Assembly: GCA_009693785.1 (NCBI GenBank) | Contig: SHWP01000027.1 | Span: forward strand, 1 to 44,408 | Direction: 5' to 3' | Length of the DNA stretch: 44,408 nucleotides | DNA from: Rhodospirillaceae bacterium | GTDB taxonomy: Bacteria; Pseudomonadota; Alphaproteobacteria; Rhodospirillales; Rhodospirillaceae | The notes under the pieces: model-generated | Database searches by the model: none | Seen by the model: the letters and a program-made list of their open reading frames with translations, nothing else | What the model was told of the DNA's origin: nothing | Translations under genes and position numbers: made by a program | Shown here: positions 8,312 through 16,407 of the stretch, piece after piece | How positions within the stretch are numbered: the first letter of the stretch is position 1 | How the letters are laid out: each line of letters begins with the position of its first letter

Positions 8312-9085
8312 ATGCGCCTTCTGCCTGGCTTAGCCACAGCGTTTCTTTCACTGCTCACACTGACTGGGTGTGCGGGAACGTCTCCGCGATCGGCCGAGGG
8401 TGCGATGGGCAGCGTGCTCGACACCGCGCCACGTTTGTCGAAATTCACATTTGATGGTGAACCTTTCGCGGTGGCTGAGGATTTTGCGCCTTGGGCCGCG
8501 CTCACGGCGCAATCCCAACCCGACCAATCCATTCTTGATGCCTGCATGAACGACAAAGAGGCTTGCGTTGTGCCCAGCCTGGTTCGTTTTCGGCGCATGA
8601 TCGAGTTGGCCCGGGAACTTGCCCCACATCAGCAGCTCTCGTTGGTGCATCATTATTTTAATGGCACCGAGTGGACCAGCGATACACGCGATACCTGGTC
8701 GACGCCGTATCACACCGCCTTCACCAAAATGGGCGATTGCGAAGACATCGCTCTCGCCAAATATCAAACGCTACGATCACTGGGCTGGCCTGCCGACCGG
8801 TTACGTGTGGTGATTGGCTGGGATGGCGAGGAGAAGGACTGGCATGCTTGGCTTGCGGTACGTGATGAAGGCCAGGTTTATCTGCTCGATAGCATCAATG
8901 GTCTGCAACGGCCGAGCGCTTACAGTTACGCCCGGTTCGTGTACTCGATTTCAGATCAAGGAGTTTGGGACCATGCGCCAAACTACGTTCCGGCCGGCAA
9001 AAAAGCCGACCAACGTATGGTCCCTGAGCGCGCGGCGCGCATCGCCGCAACCGAAGGTCAACACAACAAAGGGGTTTTAAGATGA
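8312..9085 (+). CDS. LapG-like transglutaminase-fold cysteine protease, lipoprotein (BTLCP, peptidase C93)
   Basis: With the start at ATG 8312 the 257-residue product opens with a lipoprotein signal and lipobox LTGC (Cys20), predicting a membrane-anchored periplasmic protein. The bacterial transglutaminase-like cysteine protease triad is Cys143 (MGDCEDIA), His178 (DWHAWL) and Asp193 (LLDSINGL), with spacing close to that of LapG. LapG proteins cleave large surface adhesins to trigger biofilm dispersal under LapD/c-di-GMP control; no LapD or adhesin is in this window. The gene overlaps the next small gene (ATGA 9082-9085), so the two are coupled. A TTG start at 8252 is the alternative. Confidence 0.83.
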   Translation: MRLLPGLATAFLSLLTLTGCAGTSPRSAEGAMGSVLDTAPRLSKFTFDGEPFAVAEDFAPWAALTAQSQPDQSILDACMNDKEACVVPSLVRFRRMIELARELAPHQQLSLVHHYFNGTEWTSDTRDTWSTPYHTAFTKMGDCEDIALAKYQTLRSLGWPADRLRVVIGWDGEEKDWHAWLAVRDEGQVYLLDSINGLQRPSAYSYARFVYSISDQGVWDHAPNYVPAGKKADQRMVPERAARIAATEGQHNKGVLR

Positions 9086-9282
9086 AGAAAGCAATTGCGT
9101 TGTCGATCGTCGCTGCTTTTGCGACGCCAGCCATCGCCATGGCTCAAGGCGACAAAAACTCCGAGATTCGCCTGGCGAAACTCGAAGAGATCGTGGTCAC
9201 GGCCGAGAAGCAACAACCAGCGGGTTACCAGCCTGACGCGGCGACGGCAGCTCTGCTGGCTGAGATCGAAAAAGCTAAATAA
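9082..9282 (+). CDS. Small exported protein with TonB-box-like motif
   Basis: This 66-residue protein has a clean Sec signal peptide (residues 1-21, ending AIAMAQ) and a charged mature part of about 45 residues. The segment LEEIVVTAEKQ is almost identical to the N-terminal TonB box region of TonB-dependent receptors, but no plug or barrel follows. The C-terminus is Ala/Glu/Lys-rich and likely helical. A Shine-Dalgarno (AAAGGGG) and a 4-base overlap with the LapG-like gene argue that it is real and co-translated. A strong terminator follows directly. Function is unknown: it may be a degenerate receptor N-terminus, or a small periplasmic partner that contacts TonB. Confidence 0.75.
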   Translation: MKKAIALSIVAAFATPAIAMAQGDKNSEIRLAKLEEIVVTAEKQQPAGYQPDAATAALLAEIEKAK

Positions 9283-9300
9283 GTAAAGATTTCATATTTG

Positions 9301-9341
9301 CGGCGGTGGGAGAGTTCAGGCTCCCACTGCCGTTCTCTTTT
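9301..9341 (+). terminator. Rho-independent terminator
   Basis: A 12-bp stem (9301-9312 with 9321-9332, one G-T wobble) with an 8-base loop is followed by TTCTCTTTT. It ends the LapG-like/small-peptide transcript just 10 to 16 bases before the next start codon. Confidence 0.9.
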
Positions 9342-9356
9342 CGCTAATCTGTGGAC

Positions 9357-10982
9357 ATGAGCCTGAACATTTATGAACGCGACCTGCCGCGCGCCCCGGC
9401 TAACTTCGAAGCCCTAACGCCCCTGGCGTTTCTGCAGCGCAGCGCTGCGGTCTACCCTAATCACATAGCGGTCATTCACGGCCCACTTCGCTATTCCTAT
9501 GCGCAACTTGGCCAACGTTGTAGGCGGTTGGGGTCTGCCTTGGCCAAGGCCGGGATTGGCCTGGGTGACACGGTGGCGGTGCTGGCCCCTAATATTCCAG
9601 CACATTTAGAAGCGCATTTTGGCGTGGCCATGACCGGCGGGGTGCTCAACACCATCAACACCAGGCTCGACGCCAAGGCCATCGCCTTCATTCTTGATCA
9701 CGGCGAGACCAAGGTTTTCATGGTCGATACGGAACTGTCGGCCGTTGCTGCCGAGGCCTTGAAATATTGCCAGGCAAAACCAGTTGTGATCGACATCATC
9801 GATTCTCTTGGCCCGCCGGGCCCTAGTATCGGCCGTATCGATTACGAAAGTTTTATCGCAGGTGGCGATCCGTCATTCGCAGGCCTTTGGCCGGGAGACG
9901 AATGGCAGGCCATCGCATTGAATTATACCTCGGGTACGACAGGCAATCCCAAGGGCGTAGTTTGCCATCATCGCGGCGCCGCACTCAACGCCATCGGCAA
10001 TTTACTCGCCTGGGACATGCGCTCGCACCCGGTGTACCTCTGGACGCTGCCGATGTTTCATTGCAACGGCTGGTGTTTCCCTTGGACGGTCACGGCCTTA
10101 GCTGGAACCCACGTTTGTTTGCGTAAGGTGGACCCAACGCCGGTGTTCCAGGCCATAAAAACCCACGGCGTCACCCATTTTTGCGGCGCGCCGACGGTCA
10201 TGAATTTGTTGATCAATGCGCCCGCAGATCTCCAGGCCGGTTTGCAAAAAGGCATCCATGTGTTGACTGCAGGTGCGGCACCTCCGGCGGCGGTCATCTC
10301 GGCTATGGAGGGTATGGGGTTTGCCGTAGCTCATGGTTACGGCCTTACCGAAACATATGGCCCCGCAGTGATTTGCGCTTGGCATAAAGATTGGAATGGC
10401 AAGTCGATGCCAGATCGCGCTGCACTGAAAGCCCGCCAAGGGGTGCCCTATCACGTGCTCGGTGGGCTCACTGTCATGAACCCCGAGACCATGACGCCCG
10501 TACCAGCCGATGGCAAAACCATGGGTGAGGTAATGTTTCGTGGCAACGTGGTAATGCGCGGTTACCTTAAGAACCCCAAGGCCACCGATGAAGCGTTGAA
10601 ACATGGTTGGTTCCATTCTGGTGATCTGGGGGTCATGCACCCCGACGGGTACATCGAACTCAAGGACCGCTCGAAGGACATCATCATTTCGGGCGGCGAA
10701 AATATTTCGACGATTGAAGTGGAAAGCGTGCTGTATCAACACCCTGCGATCATGGAAGCCGCTGTGGTGGCCCGGCCTGACGCACACTGGGGCGAGACGC
10801 CCTGCGCGTTCGTGGTTTTGAAAACGGGCCAGACCGCAACCGCAGCCGAGATCATTGCCTTTTGCCGTGACAACATGGCGCACTTCAAGGCGCCCAAGAC
10901 CATAATTTTCAGCGATCTGCCCAAAACCTCCACCGGTAAGATCCAGAAATTCGTTCTGCGTGAGCGGGCCAAGGCGCTTTGA
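9357..10982 (+). CDS. Acyl-CoA synthetase (AMP-forming, fatty-acyl/DmdB-like)
   Basis: An ANL-superfamily ligase of 541 residues from ATG 9357; a GTG at 9351 would add two residues. The P-loop-like adenylation motif YTSGTTGNPKG, the GYGLTETYG motif, the hinge KDRSKDIIISGGENIS and the catalytic lysine motif KTSTGKIQK are all present, so it should form acyl-CoA from a carboxylate, ATP and CoA. Length and style resemble medium-chain and methylmercaptopropionate-CoA ligases; the substrate is uncertain. It follows a terminator at 10-16 bases with no visible Shine-Dalgarno, so it may have a very short leader. It leads the ABC-GST-sulfurtransferase run. Confidence 0.88.
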   Translation: MSLNIYERDLPRAPANFEALTPLAFLQRSAAVYPNHIAVIHGPLRYSYAQLGQRCRRLGSALAKAGIGLGDTVAVLAPNIPAHLEAHFGVAMTGGVLNTINTRLDAKAIAFILDHGETKVFMVDTELSAVAAEALKYCQAKPVVIDIIDSLGPPGPSIGRIDYESFIAGGDPSFAGLWPGDEWQAIALNYTSGTTGNPKGVVCHHRGAALNAIGNLLAWDMRSHPVYLWTLPMFHCNGWCFPWTVTALAGTHVCLRKVDPTPVFQAIKTHGVTHFCGAPTVMNLLINAPADLQAGLQKGIHVLTAGAAPPAAVISAMEGMGFAVAHGYGLTETYGPAVICAWHKDWNGKSMPDRAALKARQGVPYHVLGGLTVMNPETMTPVPADGKTMGEVMFRGNVVMRGYLKNPKATDEALKHGWFHSGDLGVMHPDGYIELKDRSKDIIISGGENISTIEVESVLYQHPAIMEAAVVARPDAHWGETPCAFVVLKTGQTATAAEIIAFCRDNMAHFKAPKTIIFSDLPKTSTGKIQKFVLRERAKAL

Positions 10983-12739
10983 CACCCAACCATGCGACTG
11001 ATCCGGCGCAGCTTCCTCGCGCGCCCATGGCCTTTATGTGGCGCTCCACACGGGGCGGCTTTCGCCTGCAACTGATTCTTCTCGCCATCGTCATTGGCTT
11101 TGGCACGGGGCTCGACACCTTTCAGACTTATGCTATGGGCCAACTGGTCGGGGCAGTGGCGGGCAAGACCGATCCAGTCGTGTGGTTTGTGGTCGTCAGC
11201 GGCACATGGATGTTTGGCTACGTATTTGCTCGCGGTTATGGGCTGTTTTCATCCTATACCGTCATGGCCATGCGCGTACGCATCCACGATGAACTCTTCG
11301 CCTATGTCATGAACCACGCCCCCCGCTATTTTCTCGATCAAGCCAGCGGAGCACTCGCTCACAAAATCCGCCTCGCGGCAGGCTCGTGCACCACGATCAT
11401 CGATTACGCTGTGTCTAATGCTCCGCGTTTGTCGATCCTGTTGGGGGCGACGGGTTATGTCATGGCCAAAAACGTACCCGATGCCCTGCCGATGTTTGCG
11501 GTCTTTTTAATTGTATTCACGGCCGTTTCCTCGTGGCTGGCGCAAAAGTTGCGCAAGTATGCCAAAGCATCGTCTGAATCTGCCTCGGCCCAATCTTCCC
11601 GCATTGTTGACACCGTCTCGAATTGGGACTCAGTGCTGAGTTTCGCTCGCAGTCTTCATGAGCGCACAACGCTCATGCCATTCAGTCAAAAAGAGGCCTC
11701 GACTCAGCTTGAACTACGTGTGGTCGTCACAGTCATGCGCGTCGCACTTCATGTCATGGGCGTTCTCTTCATGGCAGCGTTCTTGTGGTCGTCATTGGAC
11801 GATGCCACGACAGGGGCGATTGATCTCGCGACCTTCACCATGCTTGTGACGCTGTCGATGCTCGTGGGTGCGCACATCAACGGACTGGGTGATAACTTAT
11901 TTGTGTTCTTTGAGACTTACGGAAACTTATCAACCGCGCTCGACACCATTCTCACGCCCCATGAAATCGTCGACGCCCCTGGCGCGAAACCTTTGAGCAT
12001 CACAGGCGGGGCGATCACGTTAAAAGACGTGTCGTTTGCATACCCCGATGGCACGCCTGTGTTTGATAAGATTACTTTGTCAGTGATGCCTGGTGAGAAA
12101 GTCGGGCTGGTGGGGCCTTCTGGTGCGGGTAAGAGCACACTAATTAAGCTCATCCGCCGCCATTTCCCAATCCAATCGGGTTCGATTGAGATTGATGGTC
12201 ACGATATTTCCGCAGTCACGTGGGAATCCCTGCATCACGCCATGGCTGAAGTACCGCAGAACCCAGGGCTGTTTCACCGCAGCGTGCGTGAAAACATTTT
12301 TTATGGACGCCCCGATGCCACCGAGAACGAAATGATGACGGCGGCCAAACTTGCTCATTGTCATGAGTTTATTTCTGCGCGTGGTAATGGGTACGATTCG
12401 GTCGTGGGCGAGCGTGGTATGAAGCTCTCGGGCGGTGAAAAGCAACGCGTCGCTGTGGCGCGGGCGTTTCTCAAGAACGCGCCGATCTTAATTCTTGATG
12501 AAGCGACATCATCGCTGGACAGTGAGGCTGAACATCTGATCCAAAAAGCGTTCCTCAATCTCATGAAAGGCCGCACTGTCATTGCCATTGCTCATCGCCT
12601 ATCGACCATCATGGGCATGGATCGCATCGTAGTCTTGAACAATGGGCGCATCGTCGAGCAGGGGCCACACGCCGAGCTACTGACCAAGAGCGGTCTTTAC
12701 GCCGATATGTGGAAACGCCAAGTGGGCGGATTTATTTAG
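10979..12739 (+). CDS. ABC exporter, fused permease-ATPase
   Basis: A 586-residue half-transporter with an N-terminal six-helix exporter domain (about residues 25-320) and a C-terminal ATPase. The Walker A motif is GPSGAGKST (residues 379-387), the signature LSGGEKQRVAVARA (about 483 onward), Walker B ILILDEATSSLD, and the H-loop AIAHRLST. It should homodimerise and export a lipid, peptide or drug-like compound from the inner membrane; the substrate is unknown. The start could be TTG 10979, overlapping the ligase stop by 4 bases, or ATG 11027. Gene order suggests co-transcription with the ligase and the GST gene. Confidence 0.88.
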   Translation: MTPNHATDPAQLPRAPMAFMWRSTRGGFRLQLILLAIVIGFGTGLDTFQTYAMGQLVGAVAGKTDPVVWFVVVSGTWMFGYVFARGYGLFSSYTVMAMRVRIHDELFAYVMNHAPRYFLDQASGALAHKIRLAAGSCTTIIDYAVSNAPRLSILLGATGYVMAKNVPDALPMFAVFLIVFTAVSSWLAQKLRKYAKASSESASAQSSRIVDTVSNWDSVLSFARSLHERTTLMPFSQKEASTQLELRVVVTVMRVALHVMGVLFMAAFLWSSLDDATTGAIDLATFTMLVTLSMLVGAHINGLGDNLFVFFETYGNLSTALDTILTPHEIVDAPGAKPLSITGGAITLKDVSFAYPDGTPVFDKITLSVMPGEKVGLVGPSGAGKSTLIKLIRRHFPIQSGSIEIDGHDISAVTWESLHHAMAEVPQNPGLFHRSVRENIFYGRPDATENEMMTAAKLAHCHEFISARGNGYDSVVGERGMKLSGGEKQRVAVARAFLKNAPILILDEATSSLDSEAEHLIQKAFLNLMKGRTVIAIAHRLSTIMGMDRIVVLNNGRIVEQGPHAELLTKSGLYADMWKRQVGGFI

Positions 12740-12750
12740 GGATAAGACTC

Positions 12751-13497
12751 ATGACCATTGTACTCCACCAGTTTGCACCGATGTTCGGGCTGCCAAATCC
12801 CAGCCCGTTTTGCCTGAAGCTTGAGACCTATTTGCGTATGGCGGGGTTTGCTTACAAGGTCGAGACTATCAAGGGCCGCATAAAATCAGCCACGGGTAAG
12901 GCGCCCCATATCGAACTCGATGGCAAAATGTTCAGCGACTCTGGCCTCATCATCGAGCATCTCGAACGCGTCAACGGTCATCCTGTCGATGGCAAGCTCA
13001 CACTGGCTGAACGAGCACAGTCTTTGGCGTTCCAGCGGCTAATGGAAGAGCATCTTTATCAGGCCGCAGTTTTTGCCCGCTGGCTTGATCCCGATCATCC
13101 CGCCGAGACATCGGGCTATGCTCGCGCAGTAATCGGACTGAAGGGGTTATTAGGCAAGTTCATCCCGCCCTTGGTGCAAAAAAACGTTAAGAAATCCATC
13201 TGGCATCACGGCCTTGGCCGTCATCCCACCGAGACGATTTGGAAACTCGGGATTGATGATGTCACGGCGCTGGGGCATTGGCTTGGCGCGCGGCTGTGGT
13301 GCTTTGGCGACAAGCCGACAGTCATGGATGCCGTTCAGTTTGCGTTCATTGCCTCGATTGTTCGCACGCCGTGGGACTTTCCATTGAAGGCCGCCACCTT
13401 AAAGCACCGCAACCTCGTGGATCACTCTGAGCGGATGCTGGCAAAATATTTTCCAGAATTAACTAATTCGAATCTGGGCGTGACGCCTTTGGCTTGA
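12751..13497 (+). CDS. Glutathione S-transferase family protein (metaxin/FAXC-like)
   Basis: The 248-residue protein starts at ATG 12751, just after the ABC gene stop, with AGGGAT upstream. The N-terminal thioredoxin-like part reads FGLPNPSPFCLKLETYLRMA, and a helical C-terminal domain ends around FAFIASIVRTPWDF. The PSPFCLKLE pattern is typical of the metaxin/Failed-axon-connections branch (GST_N_4/GST_C_6), whose catalytic role is unclear. An SPFC motif could act as a thiol site. It is probably cytosolic and co-transcribed with the ABC exporter. Confidence 0.75.
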   Translation: MTIVLHQFAPMFGLPNPSPFCLKLETYLRMAGFAYKVETIKGRIKSATGKAPHIELDGKMFSDSGLIIEHLERVNGHPVDGKLTLAERAQSLAFQRLMEEHLYQAAVFARWLDPDHPAETSGYARAVIGLKGLLGKFIPPLVQKNVKKSIWHHGLGRHPTETIWKLGIDDVTALGHWLGARLWCFGDKPTVMDAVQFAFIASIVRTPWDFPLKAATLKHRNLVDHSERMLAKYFPELTNSNLGVTPLA

Positions 13498-13552
13498 GGT
13501 TGATCTGATAAACCGGCATTCTGGCGCTATCGTTGTTGGAGTTGCGATCATT

Positions 13553-13924
13553 ATGATCAAGCGCCCCACCGCTCGAATGGTGCATCTGTCGGGATTGGTG
13601 TTATTAGCCTCCCTGGCGCTATTTCATATTTCGATCACACCATTCATGTTTAACGAATTGTCGGGTCGGCTAGTGTGGTACTTGTCGACTGATTTTTCGG
13701 TCCTGCTCCTGCTTTTTCTGAATGTGGCCGTGCTTTATATAGAAGGCCCCACGCGCGTGCCGTGGCGGTTCTGTCACATCGCGAACGCTATTGGGGTCGC
13801 GCTTGGTATTCTTCAAATGGTTTCGGTAAACGACCCAATCAATGTCATCGTCCTGATCGCGTATATTCTGGTGGCTGTTGGCGCGTACCTTCGTGATCGA
13901 TTTCAGAAAATACGCACAGCGTAA
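13553..13924 (+). CDS. Small integral membrane protein, unknown function
   Basis: This 123-residue protein has four predicted hydrophobic segments (about residues 10-30, 42-62, 73-90, 95-113) and Arg-rich ends. I do not recognise a family. The DNA stays open and in register with its neighbours: the stop at 13922-13924 is followed by a GGAGG-led sulfurtransferase start 10 bases later, which supports a real gene in this operon. Confidence 0.6.
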   Translation: MIKRPTARMVHLSGLVLLASLALFHISITPFMFNELSGRLVWYLSTDFSVLLLLFLNVAVLYIEGPTRVPWRFCHIANAIGVALGILQMVSVNDPINVIVLIAYILVAVGAYLRDRFQKIRTA

Positions 13925-13934
13925 CGGAGGCTTT

Positions 13935-14867
13935 ATGGCCACGCGAAGAAAAACCAAACACCGCGCCGTGACGAAACGCAAGCCCACGCGTCAAGTCGCT
14001 TCGTATCCCAATCCGAAGATTTTGGTTGATGGCGCGTGGCTGGAAAAACACCTCGCCGATCAAGACCTGTGTATTGTTGATTGCAACGTGCGCATGACGA
14101 TCAAGCCCGAGGGCGGCTACGACATTCAAAAAGGCGTGGCCGACTGGCAAGCCGCACACATTCCCAATTCATGCTTCATTGATTTGTTGGAAGAGTTGGC
14201 GGCACCCCATCCGAAACTCAAATTCATGATGACGCCGCAGCAGCAATTCGAGCGCGTGATGTCAGCTCACGGCATCGGCAATCAGCATCGCGTGGTGCTC
14301 TACAGTCGCGGGGCGAACTATTGGGCGACGCGCCTGTTCCTGATGTTCCGTGCCATGGGCCATGACAAAGTCCACGTTCTCAACGGCGGGTGGGACAAGT
14401 GGGTTGCCGACAAGCGCATCACCACCATCGCCACGCCTAAATGGCCAACGGCACAATTCAAGGCGAAACCGCGCCCTGGTCAAATCATTGGTAAGGAAGA
14501 TGTGCTGGCCGCACTTGGTCGCAAAGATACCTGCATTATCAACGCGCTTCACCCAGATGTGCACTCGGGCGTTAAGCCACAATACGGGCGCCCTGGTCAT
14601 ATCGCTGGGTCGGTCAACGTCTACGCCATGGATTTGATCGACCCCAAGACCAAAACCTTTTTGCCTGCCGCGCAGTTGCGCAAAAAGCTAGGCGCGGTTG
14701 GCGCCACCAAGGCCAAGCGCGTGATCACCTATTGCGGTGGCGGCATTTCAGCCACAACAGATTCGTTTGCGCTATTGCTCTTGGGGCATAAGAACGTCGC
14801 ACTCTACGACGGCTCCATGACCGAATGGGCGCCTGATACAAGCTTGCCGATGGAAACGGGAACTTGA
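13935..14867 (+). CDS. Two-domain rhodanese, 3-mercaptopyruvate/thiosulfate sulfurtransferase
   Basis: The 310-residue start at ATG 13935 follows a strong ACGGAGG. A basic N-terminal tail (about 20 Lys/Arg-rich residues) precedes an inactive rhodanese domain (about 30-150) and a catalytic one (about 180-305). The active-site loop is CGGGIS with Cys267; the Gly-rich loop resembles mercaptopyruvate sulfurtransferases more than the CRxGxR/T of thiosulfate enzymes. It moves a sulfane sulfur from the donor onto thiol or cyanide acceptors. The Lys-rich tail is unusual. Its stop lies 1 base from the stop of the convergent matB gene. Confidence 0.85.
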   Translation: MATRRKTKHRAVTKRKPTRQVASYPNPKILVDGAWLEKHLADQDLCIVDCNVRMTIKPEGGYDIQKGVADWQAAHIPNSCFIDLLEELAAPHPKLKFMMTPQQQFERVMSAHGIGNQHRVVLYSRGANYWATRLFLMFRAMGHDKVHVLNGGWDKWVADKRITTIATPKWPTAQFKAKPRPGQIIGKEDVLAALGRKDTCIINALHPDVHSGVKPQYGRPGHIAGSVNVYAMDLIDPKTKTFLPAAQLRKKLGAVGATKAKRVITYCGGGISATTDSFALLLLGHKNVALYDGSMTEWAPDTSLPMETGT

Positions 14868-14868
14868 A

Positions 14869-16407
14869 CTAACGGGCCTGATTTTTAATGCCCGTATGCC
14901 ATGCGGCTAGGTATGTTTTTTGCAATTCGTTTTTTTGTACCTTGCCCATGGCGTTGCGTGGCAGAGCATCGGCGACGACCACAAGCTTTGGTACTTTATA
15001 ATTCGCAAGCTTCCCTTTCAGCGCGGCGATGACATCATCACAGCTTAGTGCGGGCTTTCCTGATTTCATCGTGACAATAGCCAGCCCCGCCTCGCCAAAA
15101 TCCGGGTGGGGCATGCCTACGACGGCGGACTCATCCACACCCGGCAATGCATCGATCAAGGCTTCGATCTCTTTCGGGTACACATTAAATCCACCCGAAA
15201 TCATCATGTCCTTAGCGCGGCCAACAATTGTAACCATGCCGTCCGGTTCAAGGCGGGCGATGTCGCCCGTCTTGAAGTAACCATCAGCCGTAAAGTCCTC
15301 GGCTGTTTTCTCAGGTTTTCTCCAATAGCCGGAGAAAACGCTGGGGCCTTTGATTTGAATCTCACCAGTTGCCCCCGCCATTTGCTCACGGCTATTCTCG
15401 CCGACGATCCGCAGACTCACATCAGGCAAGGGCCAGCCCACGGTATTGGCGCGCCGGGGTTTATCTGGGTGGGCGCTAGTAATCATACCCGCTTCGGTCA
15501 TGCCGTAACGTTCAAGGATCAGATGCCCTGTGCGTTCGACAAAAGAGGTGAATGTTTCCTCCAACAGTGGCGCGGATCCGGAAATGAAGAGCCGCATGTT
15601 TTTGCATACATCGCGGTTAAATTTTGGACTAGCAAGAAGCCTTACGTAATAAGTGGGCACACCCATCAAGACGGTCGCTCGCGGTAAATCGGCAATGACG
15701 TCGTCAGATGAAAACGCTGCGTGAAACAGAATCGGCGTGCCGTTCAGCAACGTTGTATTCAGCGCCACAAACAATCCATGCGTATGAAAGATCGGTAAAG
15801 CGTGCAGTAATATGTCGTTTGGGCTGAACTGCCAGAGCCGGTGCAAAGTCAGTGCATTCGATGCCAAGTTGCCATGGCTAAGCATCACGCCCTTCGGTTT
15901 GCCGGTCGTGCCGGATGAATACAGAATTGCGCCAAGATCGTCGCCATTACGATCCGCTGGTAGTTGGGTTTGGCCGACGGCTTGCGCGGCTGCCATCAAT
16001 GATCCACCGCCATCCCCGGCGAGCGTGAAGAATGACTTCACCGCGCAGTTTTCGGCAATGCCCTTGAATTGGCGCGCTGTCTCATCGCCCACTGCTACGG
16101 TTGGTTCGGCATCGGTTAAGAAGTACTCAAGCTCATCCTCGCGGTAGGCGGAATTCAGAGGAAGATACACAAATCCGCCGCGTAAGCAGGCTAGGTACAA
16201 GGCTACCGCCTCGGCACTTTTGTTGACCTGGACGGCCACCCGGTCGCCGGGTTTGGCGCCGGATGCGGCCAGCGCATTGGCCATGCACGCCGACAGCACA
16301 TCGATGTCGCCGTAACTCATCACCGTGCTATTTGGGAGAATAAGGAACGGCTTGCTCAGATCGGTTGGAAAGCGCGATCGTAGAAGATGAAATAATCCTT
16401 CGCTCAT
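14869..16407 (-). CDS. matB: Malonyl-CoA synthetase
   Basis: This 512-residue ANL ligase resembles MatB across its N-terminal domain (for example GDRVAVQVNKSAEAVALYLA and VYLPLNSAYREDELEYFLTD). The adenylation motif SSGTTGKPKG, ERYGMTEAG, the hinge GRAKDMMISGGFNVYPKE and the catalytic Lys in NAMGKVQKNEL are present. It converts malonate (or methylmalonate), ATP and CoA to malonyl-CoA. It is coupled to the upstream flavoprotein gene by an ATGA overlap (16404-16407). No malonyl-CoA decarboxylase (matA) is adjacent. The enzyme class is certain; malonate specificity is likely. Confidence 0.83.
   Translation of the reverse strand: MSEGLFHLLRSRFPTDLSKPFLILPNSTVMSYGDIDVLSACMANALAASGAKPGDRVAVQVNKSAEAVALYLACLRGGFVYLPLNSAYREDELEYFLTDAEPTVAVGDETARQFKGIAENCAVKSFFTLAGDGGGSLMAAAQAVGQTQLPADRNGDDLGAILYSSGTTGKPKGVMLSHGNLASNALTLHRLWQFSPNDILLHALPIFHTHGLFVALNTTLLNGTPILFHAAFSSDDVIADLPRATVLMGVPTYYVRLLASPKFNRDVCKNMRLFISGSAPLLEETFTSFVERTGHLILERYGMTEAGMITSAHPDKPRRANTVGWPLPDVSLRIVGENSREQMAGATGEIQIKGPSVFSGYWRKPEKTAEDFTADGYFKTGDIARLEPDGMVTIVGRAKDMMISGGFNVYPKEIEALIDALPGVDESAVVGMPHPDFGEAGLAIVTMKSGKPALSCDDVIAALKGKLANYKVPKLVVVADALPRNAMGKVQKNELQKTYLAAWHTGIKNQAR

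Noticed and set aside
10098-10985. 295-codon minus-strand frame over the acyl-CoA ligase
   Set aside because: It is a shadow frame of a gene with complete ANL motifs.
14872-14895. 6-bp hairpin at the convergent sulfurtransferase/matB stops as a terminator
   Set aside because: The stem is short, with a 12-base loop, and lies inside the matB coding end, so the evidence is too weak.
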